A DNA stretch of 64,000 bases from Klenkia soli (GCF_900103975.1 NZ_FNIR01000011.1:169485-233484); one strand, 5' to 3'. Shown: positions 35,755 to 45,206, numbered from the stretch's first letter. The notes: generated from the letters alone by a model not told the origin. A program made the numbers and translations.

Positions 35755-38145
35755 GTGCCTCCCCACGACGAGACCTCGCCCGTCGGGCCGCCCGCCGGTT
35801 CCGTCCGCCGCCCACCGCCCGCCCGGGCCGCCGGGTCCGGCGGAGGGGGCGGTCGCCCCGACCCGCGGCGTCCCGACCCCCGCGCGGCCCGCCGCGGCGG
35901 CGACCGCGGGCGGACGACGGCGGCCCGCACCGACGGCGGCGCCACGGTCTCCGCCCGGCCGCCCGCCGGCCGGAAGGGCAAGCCGACCGGCAAGAAGGGC
36001 AAGCGGACGGCGAAGCAGAAGCGCCGGCGCATCTACAAGGTGCTCGCGTCGCTGGTCGTCGGCGGCCTCGTGCTGCTCGGCGTCTTCGTCGGGGTGGTCT
36101 ACGCCAACACCACGGTGCCCAGCCTGGACGACGTCTCCCAGGCGCAGACCACGATCGTCTACTACTCCGACGGCACCACCGAGATGGCCCGGTTGGGGTC
36201 GGAGAACCGGGTGGCGGTGACCCTGGACCAGGTGTCCGAGCCGGCCCGCGACGCGATCCTGGCGGCGGAGAACCGCAACTTCTACGACGACCCGGGCATC
36301 TCGATCACCGGCATCGCCCGGGCGGCCTGGAACAACCTGACCGGCGGCTCGACCCAGGGCGGGTCGACGATCACCCAGCAGTACGTCAAGAACACCCTGC
36401 TCACCGCGGACCAGACGTTCAGCCGCAAGTTCCAGGAGCTGTTCCTGGCGGTCAAGCTGGACAACAACTACTCCAAGGACGAGATCCTCGAGGGGTACCT
36501 CAACACCATCTACTTCGGCCGCGGCGCCTACGGCATCCAGGCCGCGGCGCAGACCTACTTCGGGGTCGACGCCAGTGCGCTGACCGCGCAGCAGGGCGCC
36601 GTCCTCGCCGTCCTGGTCCGCAGCCCCAGCGCCTACGACCCGGCGAACAACCCCGAGGGCGCGCAGGACCGCTGGGGCCTGGTGCTCGACGGCATGGTCG
36701 AGCAGGGCTGGCTCAGCTCGGGTGACCGGTCGGCATCGACCTACCCCGAGGTGCTGCCGGTCACCGGGTCGTCGCTGGGCATCCCGGAAGGTCCGGAGGG
36801 CCTGATCGTCTACCAGGCACTGGCCGAGCTCGAGACGAAGCTCGGCAAGTCCCAGGACGACATCGCCAGCGCCGGCTACCGGATCACCACCACGGTCAAC
36901 CCGACCTACCAGCAGGCGGCGGTGGAGACGGTCAACTCGGTGATGGCGGACCAGCCCGACACGCTGCGCCAGGCCCTCGTCGCGGTCGACCCGCGAACCG
37001 GTGGCGTGCTGGCCTACTACGGCGGCCCGAGCGGCACCGGGCTCGACTACGCGAACAACCCGCGACCGCCGGGTTCGTCGTTCAAGCCCTACGTCATGGC
37101 CACCGCGCTGGAGCAGGGCATCTCGATCAGCTCCCGGCGCGACGGCAGCTCACCCCAGACGTTCCCGGACCGGCCCGACCAACCCGTGCGCAACTCCGGC
37201 GGCGCCTCCTGCGGCGACTGCACCCTGGTCCAGGCGATGACCCGGTCGCTGAACACCACCTTCTACGGGCTGGCCTACGACGTCGGTGCCGAGAACGTGC
37301 GTGCCACCGCCCTCGCGGCGATGGGCCTCGGGGACACCTGGCAGGGGACGTCCAGCCCGGTGTTCAACGGCAGGAAGATCCTGGCCGACCCGGACTCCGA
37401 CGGTGTCGGCGGCTCGATCGGCATCGGGCAGTACGCCGTCCGGCCGATCGACCAGGCGGTCGGCTTCGCGACCCTGGCCAACGGCGGGGTGCTGCACGCC
37501 ACCCACTACGTGGCCCAGGTGACCGACTCCGAGGGCGGGGTGGTCATCGCGCCCGAGACGACCGTGGACGCCGGCAACCAGGTGATCCCGGCCGACGTGG
37601 CCAGCGACACCACGCTGTCCACCGAGGGCGTCGCCGAGTACTCCCGGCGCAGCCTGGACGACGACCGCCCGGTGGCCAGCAAGACCGGTACGCAGGGTCA
37701 GCAGGACAGCACGGTCAACAGCACGGATGCCTGGATGGTCGGCTACACGCCGTCGATCTCCACCGCGGTGTGGATGGGGTCCGACGACAACTCGGCCATC
37801 CAGAACGCCAGCGGTGGACCGATCTTCGGGTCGGGCCTGCCCGGGCAGATCTGGCAGGAGTTCATGGACCGCGTGCTCGACGGCACGCCGGTCGAGGAGC
37901 TGCCGACCGAGCAGCTGATCGACGGCGACACCGGCAACTCGGTGCCCGAGGTGACCACCGAGGCACCGCGGACCACCACCCAGGCGCCGCAGACGACGAC
38001 GGAGGCCCCGGTCACCACCACCGAGGCCCCGCCGGCGACGACCGAGGCACCGCCGACGACGACGGCGGCCCCGCCGACGACGGCACCCCCGGCGACGACG
38101 AGCTCCGCGGGACCGCCGGGGCTGCTGCCCACGACCACCCGTTAG
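35755..38145 (+). CDS. ponA: Bifunctional penicillin-binding protein PonA (class A PBP)
   Basis: 796 aa from GTG 35755 (AGAGAGGGG upstream; GTG 35689 is also in frame). A basic, disordered cytoplasmic tail (1-100) and one TM helix (about 100-122) precede a GT51 transglycosylase (AAENRNFYDDPGIS, QGGSTITQQYVKN). The transpeptidase has SxxK in PGSSFKPYV, SxN in TRSLNTTFYG and KTG in ASKTGTQGQQ. It polymerises and cross-links peptidoglycan. The C-terminal tail of about 75 residues is a Thr/Pro-rich repeat (TTTEAPPTTT type) that is probably wall-spanning and glycosylated. No PASTA domain is present. Confidence 0.95.
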   Translation: MPPHDETSPVGPPAGSVRRPPPARAAGSGGGGGRPDPRRPDPRAARRGGDRGRTTAARTDGGATVSARPPAGRKGKPTGKKGKRTAKQKRRRIYKVLASLVVGGLVLLGVFVGVVYANTTVPSLDDVSQAQTTIVYYSDGTTEMARLGSENRVAVTLDQVSEPARDAILAAENRNFYDDPGISITGIARAAWNNLTGGSTQGGSTITQQYVKNTLLTADQTFSRKFQELFLAVKLDNNYSKDEILEGYLNTIYFGRGAYGIQAAAQTYFGVDASALTAQQGAVLAVLVRSPSAYDPANNPEGAQDRWGLVLDGMVEQGWLSSGDRSASTYPEVLPVTGSSLGIPEGPEGLIVYQALAELETKLGKSQDDIASAGYRITTTVNPTYQQAAVETVNSVMADQPDTLRQALVAVDPRTGGVLAYYGGPSGTGLDYANNPRPPGSSFKPYVMATALEQGISISSRRDGSSPQTFPDRPDQPVRNSGGASCGDCTLVQAMTRSLNTTFYGLAYDVGAENVRATALAAMGLGDTWQGTSSPVFNGRKILADPDSDGVGGSIGIGQYAVRPIDQAVGFATLANGGVLHATHYVAQVTDSEGGVVIAPETTVDAGNQVIPADVASDTTLSTEGVAEYSRRSLDDDRPVASKTGTQGQQDSTVNSTDAWMVGYTPSISTAVWMGSDDNSAIQNASGGPIFGSGLPGQIWQEFMDRVLDGTPVEELPTEQLIDGDTGNSVPEVTTEAPRTTTQAPQTTTEAPVTTTEAPPATTEAPPTTTAAPPTTAPPATTSSAGPPGLLPTTTR

Positions 38146-38146
38146 G

Positions 38147-38152
38147 CAGACT
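38147..38152 (+). promoter_or_regulatory. Leaderless -10-like box for the GT87 gene
   Basis: CAGACT ends 6 nt before GTG 38159, immediately after the ponA stop. Confidence 0.4.
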
Positions 38153-38158
38153 GTCGCG

Positions 38159-39781
38159 GTGAGCACGCACGACACGGGCCCGTCGCCGGCCGACCAGCCG
38201 GAGGACGGGCCCGCGCCGTCCCCGCGGCCGGCCGCGGTGCGGGTCAGCGAGCCGCCGCAGGTGGCCGCGCCGCCGTGGCCGGACCGGGTGGTGCCCACCT
38301 GGACCGACCGGGTGGCCGCCCAGGCCAGCGAGGCGTTCGGCGGTCCGTGGGGCCGGCACGCGGTGACCGGGCGCGCGCTGTTCTGGACCCCGTTGCGGGT
38401 CGTGCTGCTGTTCACCGTGCTGGGCCTGGCCCTCGCGTGGACCAAGCAGAACCCCTGCTCCGACGGCAACTGGGTGGGCTCGAAGCAGTACACCCACTTC
38501 TGCTACTCCGACACCGTGCCGCTGTTCGGCCTCCGGGGTCTGGACACCGGTCAGGTGCCCTACCTGGACTCCGCGATGGAGTACCCGGTGCTGACCGGCG
38601 GCTTCATGTGGCTGGCCGCGGTGCTGGCCCGCAGCTACGACTCGCTGGCCCAGTCGGTCGGGCTGCTGCCCACGGTGGTGCCGGTGCAGAGCTACTACGT
38701 GGTCACCTGCCTGATGCTGAGCGTCTGCGCCCTGCTGATCACCCGCTCGGTGGCCGGCCTGACCGGACGACGCCCCTGGGACGCCGCGATGGTGGGCCTG
38801 TCGCCGTTGCTGGTCGTGCACGCCTTCACCAACTGGGACCTGTTCGCCGTCGCGCTCGCGTCGCTGGCCATGTGGGCGTGGGCGAAGCAGCACCCCGTGC
38901 TGGCCGGGGTGCTCATCGGGCTGGGTACGGCGGCCAAGCTCTACCCGGTGCTCCTGCTCGGCGTCCTGCTCGTGCTGTGCCTGCGCGCCGGTCGGCTGCG
39001 CGCCTGGGCGGGCACGGCCGTCGCCGCCGCCGGGGCGTGGCTGGTGGTGAACCTGCCGATCGCCCTGCTAGCCCCGGACAACTGGCGGTTGTTCTTCACC
39101 CTCAACGACAGCCGCCCGGCCGACCCCGACACGCTGTGGAACATCGCCCTCCACGCCACCGACAACGCCCTGTTCGACGGCCCGCTGGCGGCCGGTCAGA
39201 CCCCGTCGGTGCTCAACGCGTGGGTCGCCGGGGCCACGCTGGCCGTCTGCGCCGCCGTCGGCTGGCTGGCCCTGGCCGCCCCGGTGCGGCCCCGGGTGGC
39301 CCAGCTGGCGTTCCTGCTGGTGGCCGGGTTCCTGCTGGTCAACAAGGTCTGGAGCCCGCAGTACTCGCTGTGGCTGCTGCCGCTGGCCGTGCTGGCCCGG
39401 CCCGAGTGGCGCTCGCTCCTGCTCTGGCAGGCCACGGAGGCCGTGCTGTGGGTGCCGCGGCTGCTCTGGTACCTGGGCACCGACAACAAGGGCATCGACG
39501 TCCAGTGGTTCTTCCTGGCCGTGGGCGTGCGCGACGTCGCCGTCGTCGTCCTGATGGCACTGGTGGTGCGGGACGTGTGGCACCCGGAGCTGGACCGGGT
39601 CCGGCGCAGCTGGCCCGGCACCGACGACCCGTCGGGGGGCCTGCTCGACGGCACCCCCGACAGGTTCGTGCTACGCAAGCGCGCTGCGCAGCAGCGCGAT
39701 CTCGGCGGCGTGGGACGCGGCGTCGCCGGGGGTCTCGAGGACGACGGGGCAGTCGGCGGTCCGCGCCACCTCCAGGAGTAG
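38159..39781 (+). CDS. GT87/DUF2029-type polyprenyl-phosphate glycosyltransferase
   Basis: 540 aa. A disordered N-terminal 65 residues precedes about 10 membrane helices. Loop residues typical of GT-C enzymes are visible (MEYPVLTGGFMWLA and NWDLFAVALASLAMW; WSPQYSLWLLPL near the C-terminus). It is homologous in position to Rv0051. Members transfer mannose or arabinose from polyprenyl carriers outside the membrane. The last about 37 residues are hydrophilic and encoded over the nfo 3' end; the natural stop may have been lost after DRFVLRKRA. Confidence 0.88.
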   Translation: MSTHDTGPSPADQPEDGPAPSPRPAAVRVSEPPQVAAPPWPDRVVPTWTDRVAAQASEAFGGPWGRHAVTGRALFWTPLRVVLLFTVLGLALAWTKQNPCSDGNWVGSKQYTHFCYSDTVPLFGLRGLDTGQVPYLDSAMEYPVLTGGFMWLAAVLARSYDSLAQSVGLLPTVVPVQSYYVVTCLMLSVCALLITRSVAGLTGRRPWDAAMVGLSPLLVVHAFTNWDLFAVALASLAMWAWAKQHPVLAGVLIGLGTAAKLYPVLLLGVLLVLCLRAGRLRAWAGTAVAAAGAWLVVNLPIALLAPDNWRLFFTLNDSRPADPDTLWNIALHATDNALFDGPLAAGQTPSVLNAWVAGATLAVCAAVGWLALAAPVRPRVAQLAFLLVAGFLLVNKVWSPQYSLWLLPLAVLARPEWRSLLLWQATEAVLWVPRLLWYLGTDNKGIDVQWFFLAVGVRDVAVVVLMALVVRDVWHPELDRVRRSWPGTDDPSGGLLDGTPDRFVLRKRAAQQRDLGGVGRGVAGGLEDDGAVGGPRHLQE

Positions 39782-40483
39782 CTCGACCGGGATCGTGCCC
39801 TGGCCCAGCGGCGCGTGCCGGTCGCGGGTGGAGCCGGCCTCGTCGCGGCTGTCGTTGAGGTGCACCAGGTCGATCCGGCCGGTGATGGCCCGGACGTCCG
39901 CGACCACGGTGGCCAGGTCCCAGCCGGCCGCCCAGGCGTGGCAGGTGTCGAGGACGAACCCCGCCCCGAACTCGCCGACCGCCTCCCACAGGCGGGCCAC
40001 CGCGTCGAGCTCGCGGGCCATGGCCTTGTCCCCGCCGGCGGTGTTCTCGATCAGCACCGGGACCGCGAAGCCGCCGTCGTCGACCTGGCGCTCGAAGAGC
40101 TTGCGCCAGTTGTCGAACCCGGCGGTCGGGTCGTCCTTGCCGGTGACGTGGCCGCCGTGCACCACCATGCCGGCCGCGCCGATCGCCGCCGAGGCGGTGG
40201 CGTGCTGGCCGAGCAGCTTGCGGCTGGGGATGCGGATCCGGTTGTTCGTGGACGCGACGTTGAGCACGTAGGGCGCGTGCACGAAGACGGCGAGGTCGGC
40301 GTCGCGCAGCTGCTCGGCGTCCGGGCGCGGCTTCGGCGCCTTCCAGTCCTGGGGGTCGGCGAGGAACACCTGGACGGCGCCCGCGTCGACCTCGGCGGCG
40401 CGGGCCAGCACCCCGCCGTCCTCGACCTCGTTGCTCTCCGTGAGCCCGGAACCGACGTGTACTCCTACCGGGTGTGACGACAT
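39671..40483 (-). CDS. nfo: Deoxyribonuclease IV / AP endonuclease family 2
   Basis: 270 aa TIM barrel. Metal ligands lie in VLIENTAGG, FVLDTCHAWAAG and HLNDSRDEAGSTRDRH, the Nfo signature set, and VVHGGHVTG is also present. It cuts DNA at abasic sites in base excision repair. ATG 40483 has TAGGTT 7 nt upstream. Its 3' end overlaps the convergent glycosyltransferase by 111 bp. Confidence 0.93.
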   Translation of the reverse strand: MSSHPVGVHVGSGLTESNEVEDGGVLARAAEVDAGAVQVFLADPQDWKAPKPRPDAEQLRDADLAVFVHAPYVLNVASTNNRIRIPSRKLLGQHATASAAIGAAGMVVHGGHVTGKDDPTAGFDNWRKLFERQVDDGGFAVPVLIENTAGGDKAMARELDAVARLWEAVGEFGAGFVLDTCHAWAAGWDLATVVADVRAITGRIDLVHLNDSRDEAGSTRDRHAPLGQGTIPVELLLEVARTADCPVVLETPGDAASHAAEIALLRSALA

Positions 40484-40490
40484 ACCCGCG

Positions 40491-40496
40491 AACCTA
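40491..40496 (-). promoter_or_regulatory. Leaderless -10 box for nfo
   Basis: On the minus strand TAGGTT ends 7 nt before ATG 40483. Confidence 0.5.
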
Positions 40497-40630
40497 GGCC
40501 GTCCGGGTGACGTCGAGATGCGGGCGTATCTCCCAGGTCACACACTCGTTGCTGGACGTGATAGGTGTTACTCGTAGGTACTACCAGCGGGTAACCGCGG
40601 TACGGGGTCTCGACGGAGAGGCGCACGAAC

Positions 40631-41647
40631 ATGCAGAGCGGACGGATCGGCCGGTCGGCCAGGCGCGGCATCGCGGTGCTCACGCTGGGCTGGCTGCTCG
40701 CCATGGCCGGGTCGGTGCTCGCCGCACCGACCGCCACCGCGGCGCCCACGGCGACCGTGGAGATCAAGACGCTCACGCCGCCCACGGTGAGCATCGACGC
40801 CGGCGGCACGGCGACCTTCGTGAACTCGGTGGCCTCCTACCCGGCGAGCCTCACCCTGCCGCTGGTCGGCACGCTGGGCGCGACGGTCTACACCGACATC
40901 TCGGTCACCTTCAACGGCCAGACGCAGGCCCTGCAGCCCGGCCAGTCGGCCGCCTACACGTTCCCGTCCAGCACGGTCGGCGCGATCACCTACACCTACC
41001 GGGTGGTCTCGGGCACGAACCTGTCCGCGACCCTGCTCAACCAGCTGGTCAACGGGATCATCGCGACCCTGCCGCCGCTGCCGGTGGGCACCCCGTTCGT
41101 GGTGAACACCCTGGTCCCGCTGCCGAACCTGCCGTCGGCGAACCTCCCCACGCTGCCGCCGGTCTCGGTGGCCGTCCCGACCACCCCCGTCGCGGCGCCC
41201 ACCACCGGGCAGGCCCCCGGCCAGACCGACACCGGCTCCGCCGCCCCGACCGGCACCGCCGCGGTGCCCACGACCGACGGCACCGCGTACGCCTACGGGG
41301 TGCCGGGGTCCGGTGGCCAGCTGGCCCCGGTCGACACCTCCGCGGCGGCGGCCTTCGACCCCTCGCGCTTCTTCCCGACCAGCTCGTCCTCCCCGGGCAG
41401 CGGCGGTGGCGGTGGCGCGGGCAGCTACGACGGCGCCTCCGTGCCGGTGTTCGGCCAGCTGGCCGGGCTGAACGGGTCCGCCCTCGCCGGCAGCGGCGAC
41501 GGTGTCGAGACCGCCTCGGACTCCTCCGCCAGCAGCCCCGACCCGGCGCTGTCGGTCCCGGCCCTCGCCGCGGTGATCGCGCTGGCCGGGGTCACCGCGG
41601 CGCTGGTCCGCATGCACCTCGCCCAGCGGGCGACGACCCGGGGCTGA
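40631..41647 (+). CDS. Secreted, membrane-anchored protein with cupredoxin-like domain
   Basis: 338 aa. A signal peptide (about 15-38, cut near AAPTATAAP) is followed by a beta-rich segment (about 45-150: [15 protein letters not shown]..., [18 protein letters not shown]) resembling cupredoxin-like folds, though no copper ligands are certain. A Pro/Thr- and Gly/Ser-rich low-complexity region (about 165-290) follows, then a C-terminal helix ([20 protein letters not shown]) and short basic tail. It looks like an anchored cell-surface protein. I do not recognise a named family. The promoter region 40545-40620 has a GTAGGTACTAC palindrome. Confidence 0.75.
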   Translation: MQSGRIGRSARRGIAVLTLGWLLAMAGSVLAAPTATAAPTATVEIKTLTPPTVSIDAGGTATFVNSVASYPASLTLPLVGTLGATVYTDISVTFNGQTQALQPGQSAAYTFPSSTVGAITYTYRVVSGTNLSATLLNQLVNGIIATLPPLPVGTPFVVNTLVPLPNLPSANLPTLPPVSVAVPTTPVAAPTTGQAPGQTDTGSAAPTGTAAVPTTDGTAYAYGVPGSGGQLAPVDTSAAAAFDPSRFFPTSSSSPGSGGGGGAGSYDGASVPVFGQLAGLNGSALAGSGDGVETASDSSASSPDPALSVPALAAVIALAGVTAALVRMHLAQRATTRG

Positions 41648-41719
41648 TACCTTCGTCGTTGCGCTCCCGGTCGACCGAACCATCGGCCAGTCGGGGGCGC
41701 GACGCGTGCAAGCCCTCCT

Positions 41720-41738
41720 GCTGCAGATCTCCTGCAGC
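41720..41738 (+). promoter_or_regulatory. Hairpin in the rpsF leader, possible S6:S18-binding element
   Basis: GCTGCAG-ATCTC-CTGCAGC is a perfect 7-bp hairpin followed by CGCC, 29 nt before the rpsF start. Ribosomal protein S6:S18 leaders often combine a hairpin with a CCG element. The match here is only suggestive. Confidence 0.3.
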
Positions 41739-41767
41739 CGCCAAGACCAGAGGAGGTGGGGTTCTCC

Positions 41768-42055
41768 GTGCGTCACTACGAATTGATGATCATCCTCGAT
41801 CCCGAGCTGGAGGAGCGAACCATCGCTCCCAGCCTGGACCGGTTCCTCTCCGTCGTCACCAACTCCGGTGGCACCGTGAAGACCGAGATCTGGGGCCGTC
41901 GCCGCCTGGCGTACGAGATCAAGAAGAACGTCGAGGGCATCTACGCCATCGTCGACATCCAGGCCGAGCCCGCTGCGGTCGCGGAGCTGGACCGTCAGCT
42001 CAACCTGAACGAGTCCATCCTGCGCACGAAGCTGATGCGGCCCGAGGTCCACTGA
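41768..42055 (+). CDS. rpsF: 30S ribosomal protein S6
   Basis: 95 aa. [17 protein letters not shown] at the N-terminus and the [20 protein letters not shown] core are the S6 signature. GTG 41768 was chosen over GTG 41756 because the family starts here and GGAGGTGGGG lies upstream. S6 pairs with S18 on the 30S platform. It is the first gene of rpsF-ssb-rpsR-rplI. Confidence 0.97.
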   Translation: MRHYELMIILDPELEERTIAPSLDRFLSVVTNSGGTVKTEIWGRRRLAYEIKKNVEGIYAIVDIQAEPAAVAELDRQLNLNESILRTKLMRPEVH

Positions 42056-42057
42056 CC

Positions 42058-42555
42058 ATGGCCGGCGAAACCGTCATCACCGTCATCGGCAACCTCACCG
42101 CCGACCCGGAGTTGCGTTTCACGCCGTCCGGCGCCGCCGTCGCGAACTTCACCGTGGCCTCCACGCCGCGGACCTTCGACCGTCAGACGTCGGAGTGGAA
42201 GGACGGCGAAGCCCTCTTCCTGCGGTGCAACGTGTGGCGGCAGGCGGCCGAGAACGTCGCCGAGTCCCTCACCCGTGGCTCCCGGGTCATCGTCAGCGGT
42301 CGGCTGAAGCAGCGTTCCTTCGACACGAAGGAAGGCGAGAAGCGCACCGTCATCGAGCTGGAGGTCGACGAGATCGGCCCCTCGCTCCGCTACGCCACCG
42401 CGAAGGTCACCAAGGCCAACCGCGGCGACGGCGGCGGGTTCGGTGGCGGCTCCGGCGGCGGTGGGGGCTTCGGCTCCTCCGGCGGCGGGGGCGGCAGCTC
42501 CTCCAGCGACCCCTGGTCGACCCCGGCGTCGTCCTCGGACGAACCGCCCTTCTGA
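42058..42555 (+). CDS. ssb: Single-stranded DNA-binding protein
   Basis: 165 aa. An OB fold (1-115: [22 protein letters not shown]..., [31 protein letters not shown]) is followed by a Gly/Ser-rich linker. The acidic tip SSDEPPF is the partner-binding tail. It starts 2 bp after rpsF. It protects ssDNA and recruits repair and replication factors. Confidence 0.97.
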   Translation: MAGETVITVIGNLTADPELRFTPSGAAVANFTVASTPRTFDRQTSEWKDGEALFLRCNVWRQAAENVAESLTRGSRVIVSGRLKQRSFDTKEGEKRTVIELEVDEIGPSLRYATAKVTKANRGDGGGFGGGSGGGGGFGSSGGGGGSSSSDPWSTPASSSDEPPF

Positions 42556-42583
42556 TCTCGATACACCCTAGAAAGAGACTCCT

Positions 42584-42820
42584 GTGCCCAAGCCTCCCAT
42601 TCGCAAGCCGAAGAAGAAGGTCTGCCAGTTCTGCAAGGACAAGGCGACCGGCGTCGACTACAAGGACACCACCCTGCTGCGGAAGTTCATCTCCGACCGC
42701 GGCAAGATCCGTGCCCGTCGCGTCAGCGGCAACTGCTCCCAGCACCAGCGTGACGTCGCCGTGGCCGTGAAGAACAGCCGCGAGATGGCCCTGCTGCCCT
42801 ACACCTCCACGGCGCGCTGA
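42584..42820 (+). CDS. rpsR: 30S ribosomal protein S18 (zinc-ribbon type)
   Basis: 78 aa from GTG 42584. VCQFCKDK gives a CxxC and [10 protein letters not shown] a CxxH, so this is the zinc-containing C+ form. Actinobacteria often carry a second, zinc-free S18 elsewhere that is induced in zinc starvation. It assembles with S6. Confidence 0.95.
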   Translation: MPKPPIRKPKKKVCQFCKDKATGVDYKDTTLLRKFISDRGKIRARRVSGNCSQHQRDVAVAVKNSREMALLPYTSTAR

Positions 42821-42822
42821 TC

Positions 42823-43278
42823 ATGAGCGCATCGAAGTTGATCCTGACCCAGGAGGTCACCGGCCTCGGTTCCGCCGGGGACACCGTCGAGGTGAAGGGC
42901 GGGTACGCCCGCAACTACCTCCTGCCCCGCGGCCTGGCCATCAAGGCCACCCGCGGTGCCGAGAAGCAGATCGCCGGCCTGCGCCGGGCGCGGGCCGCCC
43001 GTGACGTGGCGACCCTGGACGAGGCCAAGCAGGTCGCCGGCCAGCTGTCCTCGCTCACCGTCACCGTGCCGGCCAAGGCCGGCAACGGCGGCCGGCTGTT
43101 CGGCTCGATCACCACGGCCGACGTCGTCGCCGCGGTGACCGCCGCCGGTGGTCCCGCGCTGGACCGTCGTCGGGTCGAGCTGCCCAGCTCGATCAAGTCG
43201 ACCGGCTCGCACTCCGTCACCGTGCGGGTGCACCCCGAGGTCAGCGCCACGCTGGCCATCGAGGTCGTCGCGGCGTAG
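42823..43278 (+). CDS. rplI: 50S ribosomal protein L9
   Basis: 151 aa. The N-terminal domain KLILTQEVTGLGSAGDTVEVKGGYARNYLLPRGLA matches the L9 signature (residues 5-39), with a long helix and then a C-terminal domain with LFGSITTADV. It starts 2 bp after rpsR and ends the operon before a clear hairpin. Confidence 0.96.
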   Translation: MSASKLILTQEVTGLGSAGDTVEVKGGYARNYLLPRGLAIKATRGAEKQIAGLRRARAARDVATLDEAKQVAGQLSSLTVTVPAKAGNGGRLFGSITTADVVAAVTAAGGPALDRRRVELPSSIKSTGSHSVTVRVHPEVSATLAIEVVAA

Positions 43279-43293
43279 CCGCCCCTGCACCCT

Positions 43294-43333
43294 CCACAGG
43301 GGCGTCGGACCACGAGGTCCGGCGCCCCTGTGG
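43294..43333 (+). terminator. Terminator after rplI
   Basis: CCACAGGGGCG and CGCCCCTGTGG arms enclose a second GGACC/GGTCC stem with a 4-nt loop. It is a long, GC-rich hairpin. Confidence 0.8.
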
Positions 43334-43835
43334 CGTTCCCATCCCCCGTCCCCCCCGCCCAGCGTTGATCAGGGGGGTGCACGAAAGTCCGTCCCCCTCC
43401 ACCAGATCTGGTGACGAGGGACGGACTTCCGTGGAGGAGGACGGTGGCGACCCACGGCCGGACGTCGTCCTGGGGCAGGTGGGACGGCGACGCGCCCGGG
43501 CGTGGTCGCGGGGAAGAAATATCTTCCGTCCACAGGTCGGGGACAGCCGACGGGCAGGTGGCGGGCGGTGGGCCTGCAGATGACCGCGGTCCGTCCCGGA
43601 TCCCTCCACACGGAGGCTGCGTTCGTCCACGGCTCTGTCCCCAGGTTGTGCAGAGGCCTGTGCACAGCGCTCGTGGACGACGGGCCGGCGGCTGCCTAGC
43701 GTCACCCGGGAATCCACCGCGCGGGGTGGTCAGCACCGGTTCTGTCGGTGCCCCGCGGTACCAAGGACGACGACGGACGCGGCACCGCGGTGCCCCGTCC
43801 CGGCAGGCGCGCGCAGCAGATGGGGGCACACCGAA
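43334..43835. other. rplI-dnaB intergenic region with palindromes and DnaA-box-like motifs
   Basis: No gene is supported. It contains a cruciform-type repeat: arms AAGTCCGTCCC 43385-43395 and GGGACGGACTT 43418-43428 enclose the palindrome CACCAGATCTGGTG at 43400-43413. There is an AT-rich inverted repeat GGAAGA-AATA-TCTTCC at 43511-43526, directly followed by CCGTCCACA 43526-43534. Further DnaA-like boxes are CTGTCCCCA 43635-43643 and CGTGGACGA near 43672. The palindrome CTGTGCACAG at 43658-43667 is shared with oriC. Confidence 0.6.
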
Positions 43836-45206
43836 GTGGCACTGGCGGACGACTTCAGCAGGCCGGTGGCCGCGGCTCCGCAGTACGACCGTCAGCCCCC
43901 GCAGGACGTCGCCGCCGAGCAGTCGGTGCTCGGCGGCATGCTGCTGAGCAAGGACGCGATCGCCGACGTCGTCGAGGTCCTGCACGGGGCCGACTTCTAC
44001 CGCCCGGCGCACCAGATCGTCTTCGACTGCGTCCTCGACCTCTACGGCCGGGGCGAGCCCGCCGACGCGATCACCGTCTCCGCCGAGCTCAACCGCACCG
44101 ACCAGCTGTCCAAGATGGGCGGCGCGGTCTACCTGCACACGCTCATCCAGTCCACGCCCACCGCCGCGAACGCCGGGTACTACGCCGCGATCGTCGCCGA
44201 GCAGGCCGTGCTGCGGCGCCTGGTCGAGGCCGGCACCCGCGTCGTGCAGCTCGGCTACGGCGCCGCGGGCGGCAAGGGCGACGTCGACGACATCGTCGAC
44301 CGGGCGCAGCAGGAGATCTACGACGTCACCGAGAAGCGCATGAGCGAGGACTACTCGCGCCTCGAGGACGTCCTGCAGCCCACCATGGACGAGCTCGACG
44401 CCATCGCCAGCCGGGGCGGCACCGCCCGCGGGGTGCCCACCGGCATCCGCGACCTCGACGAGCTCACCAACGGCCTGCAGGCCGGCCAGATGATCGTCAT
44501 CGCGGCCCGACCCGGCGTCGGCAAGTCGACGCTGGGGCTGGACATCGCCCGCAACGCGTCGGTGAAGCACCACCAGGCGGCGTGCATCTTCTCCCTCGAG
44601 ATGAGCAAGCACGAGATCACCATGCGTCTGCTGTCGGCCGAGGCGAAGGTGCCGCTGCACCACATGCGCGCCGGGTCGCTGAGCGACGAGGACTGGTCGA
44701 AGCTGGCCCGCCGCATGGGCGAGGTCGCCGACGCCCCGCTGTACATCGACGACTCCCCCAACATGACGATGATGGAGATCCGGGCCAAGGCGCGGCGGCT
44801 CAAGCAGCGCAACGACCTCAAGCTCGTGGTGATCGACTACCTGCAGCTGATGACGTCGGGCAAGCGCGTCGAGTCCCGCCAGCAGGAGGTCTCGGAGTTC
44901 TCCCGTGCGCTCAAGCTGCTGGCCAAAGAGCTCGAGGTGCCGGTGATCGCGATGAGCCAGCTCAACCGTGGCTCCGAGCAGCGCCAGGACAAGAAGCCGA
45001 TGCTGTCGGACCTCCGTGAGTCCGGCTCCATCGAGCAGGACGCCGACATGGTCATGATGATCCACCGCGAGGACATGTACGAGAAGGAGTCCCCGCGGGC
45101 CGGCGAGGCCGACATCATGCTGGTCAAGCACCGCAACGGCCCCACCGCGAACGTCACCGTGGCCTTCCAGGGCCACTACTCCCGCTTCGTCGACATGGCC
45201 AACTGA
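43836..45206 (+). CDS. dnaB: Replicative DNA helicase DnaB
   Basis: 456 aa. The N-terminal helical domain (VAAEQSVLGGMLLSKDAI) is followed by a linker and a RecA-like domain: Walker A ARPGVGKSTLGLDIAR near 230, Walker B LVVIDYLQLM near 330, and SQLNRGSEQR. No intein is present, although actinobacterial dnaB genes often carry one. It forms the hexameric fork helicase. GTG 43836 fits the family. DciA at 4.4 kb is the likely loader. Confidence 0.97.
   Translation: MALADDFSRPVAAAPQYDRQPPQDVAAEQSVLGGMLLSKDAIADVVEVLHGADFYRPAHQIVFDCVLDLYGRGEPADAITVSAELNRTDQLSKMGGAVYLHTLIQSTPTAANAGYYAAIVAEQAVLRRLVEAGTRVVQLGYGAAGGKGDVDDIVDRAQQEIYDVTEKRMSEDYSRLEDVLQPTMDELDAIASRGGTARGVPTGIRDLDELTNGLQAGQMIVIAARPGVGKSTLGLDIARNASVKHHQAACIFSLEMSKHEITMRLLSAEAKVPLHHMRAGSLSDEDWSKLARRMGEVADAPLYIDDSPNMTMMEIRAKARRLKQRNDLKLVVIDYLQLMTSGKRVESRQQEVSEFSRALKLLAKELEVPVIAMSQLNRGSEQRQDKKPMLSDLRESGSIEQDADMVMMIHREDMYEKESPRAGEADIMLVKHRNGPTANVTVAFQGHYSRFVDMAN

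Noticed and set aside
43836..45206. An intein in DnaB
   Set aside because: The Walker A region reads continuously (RPGVGKSTLGLDIAR) and the protein has the normal length.
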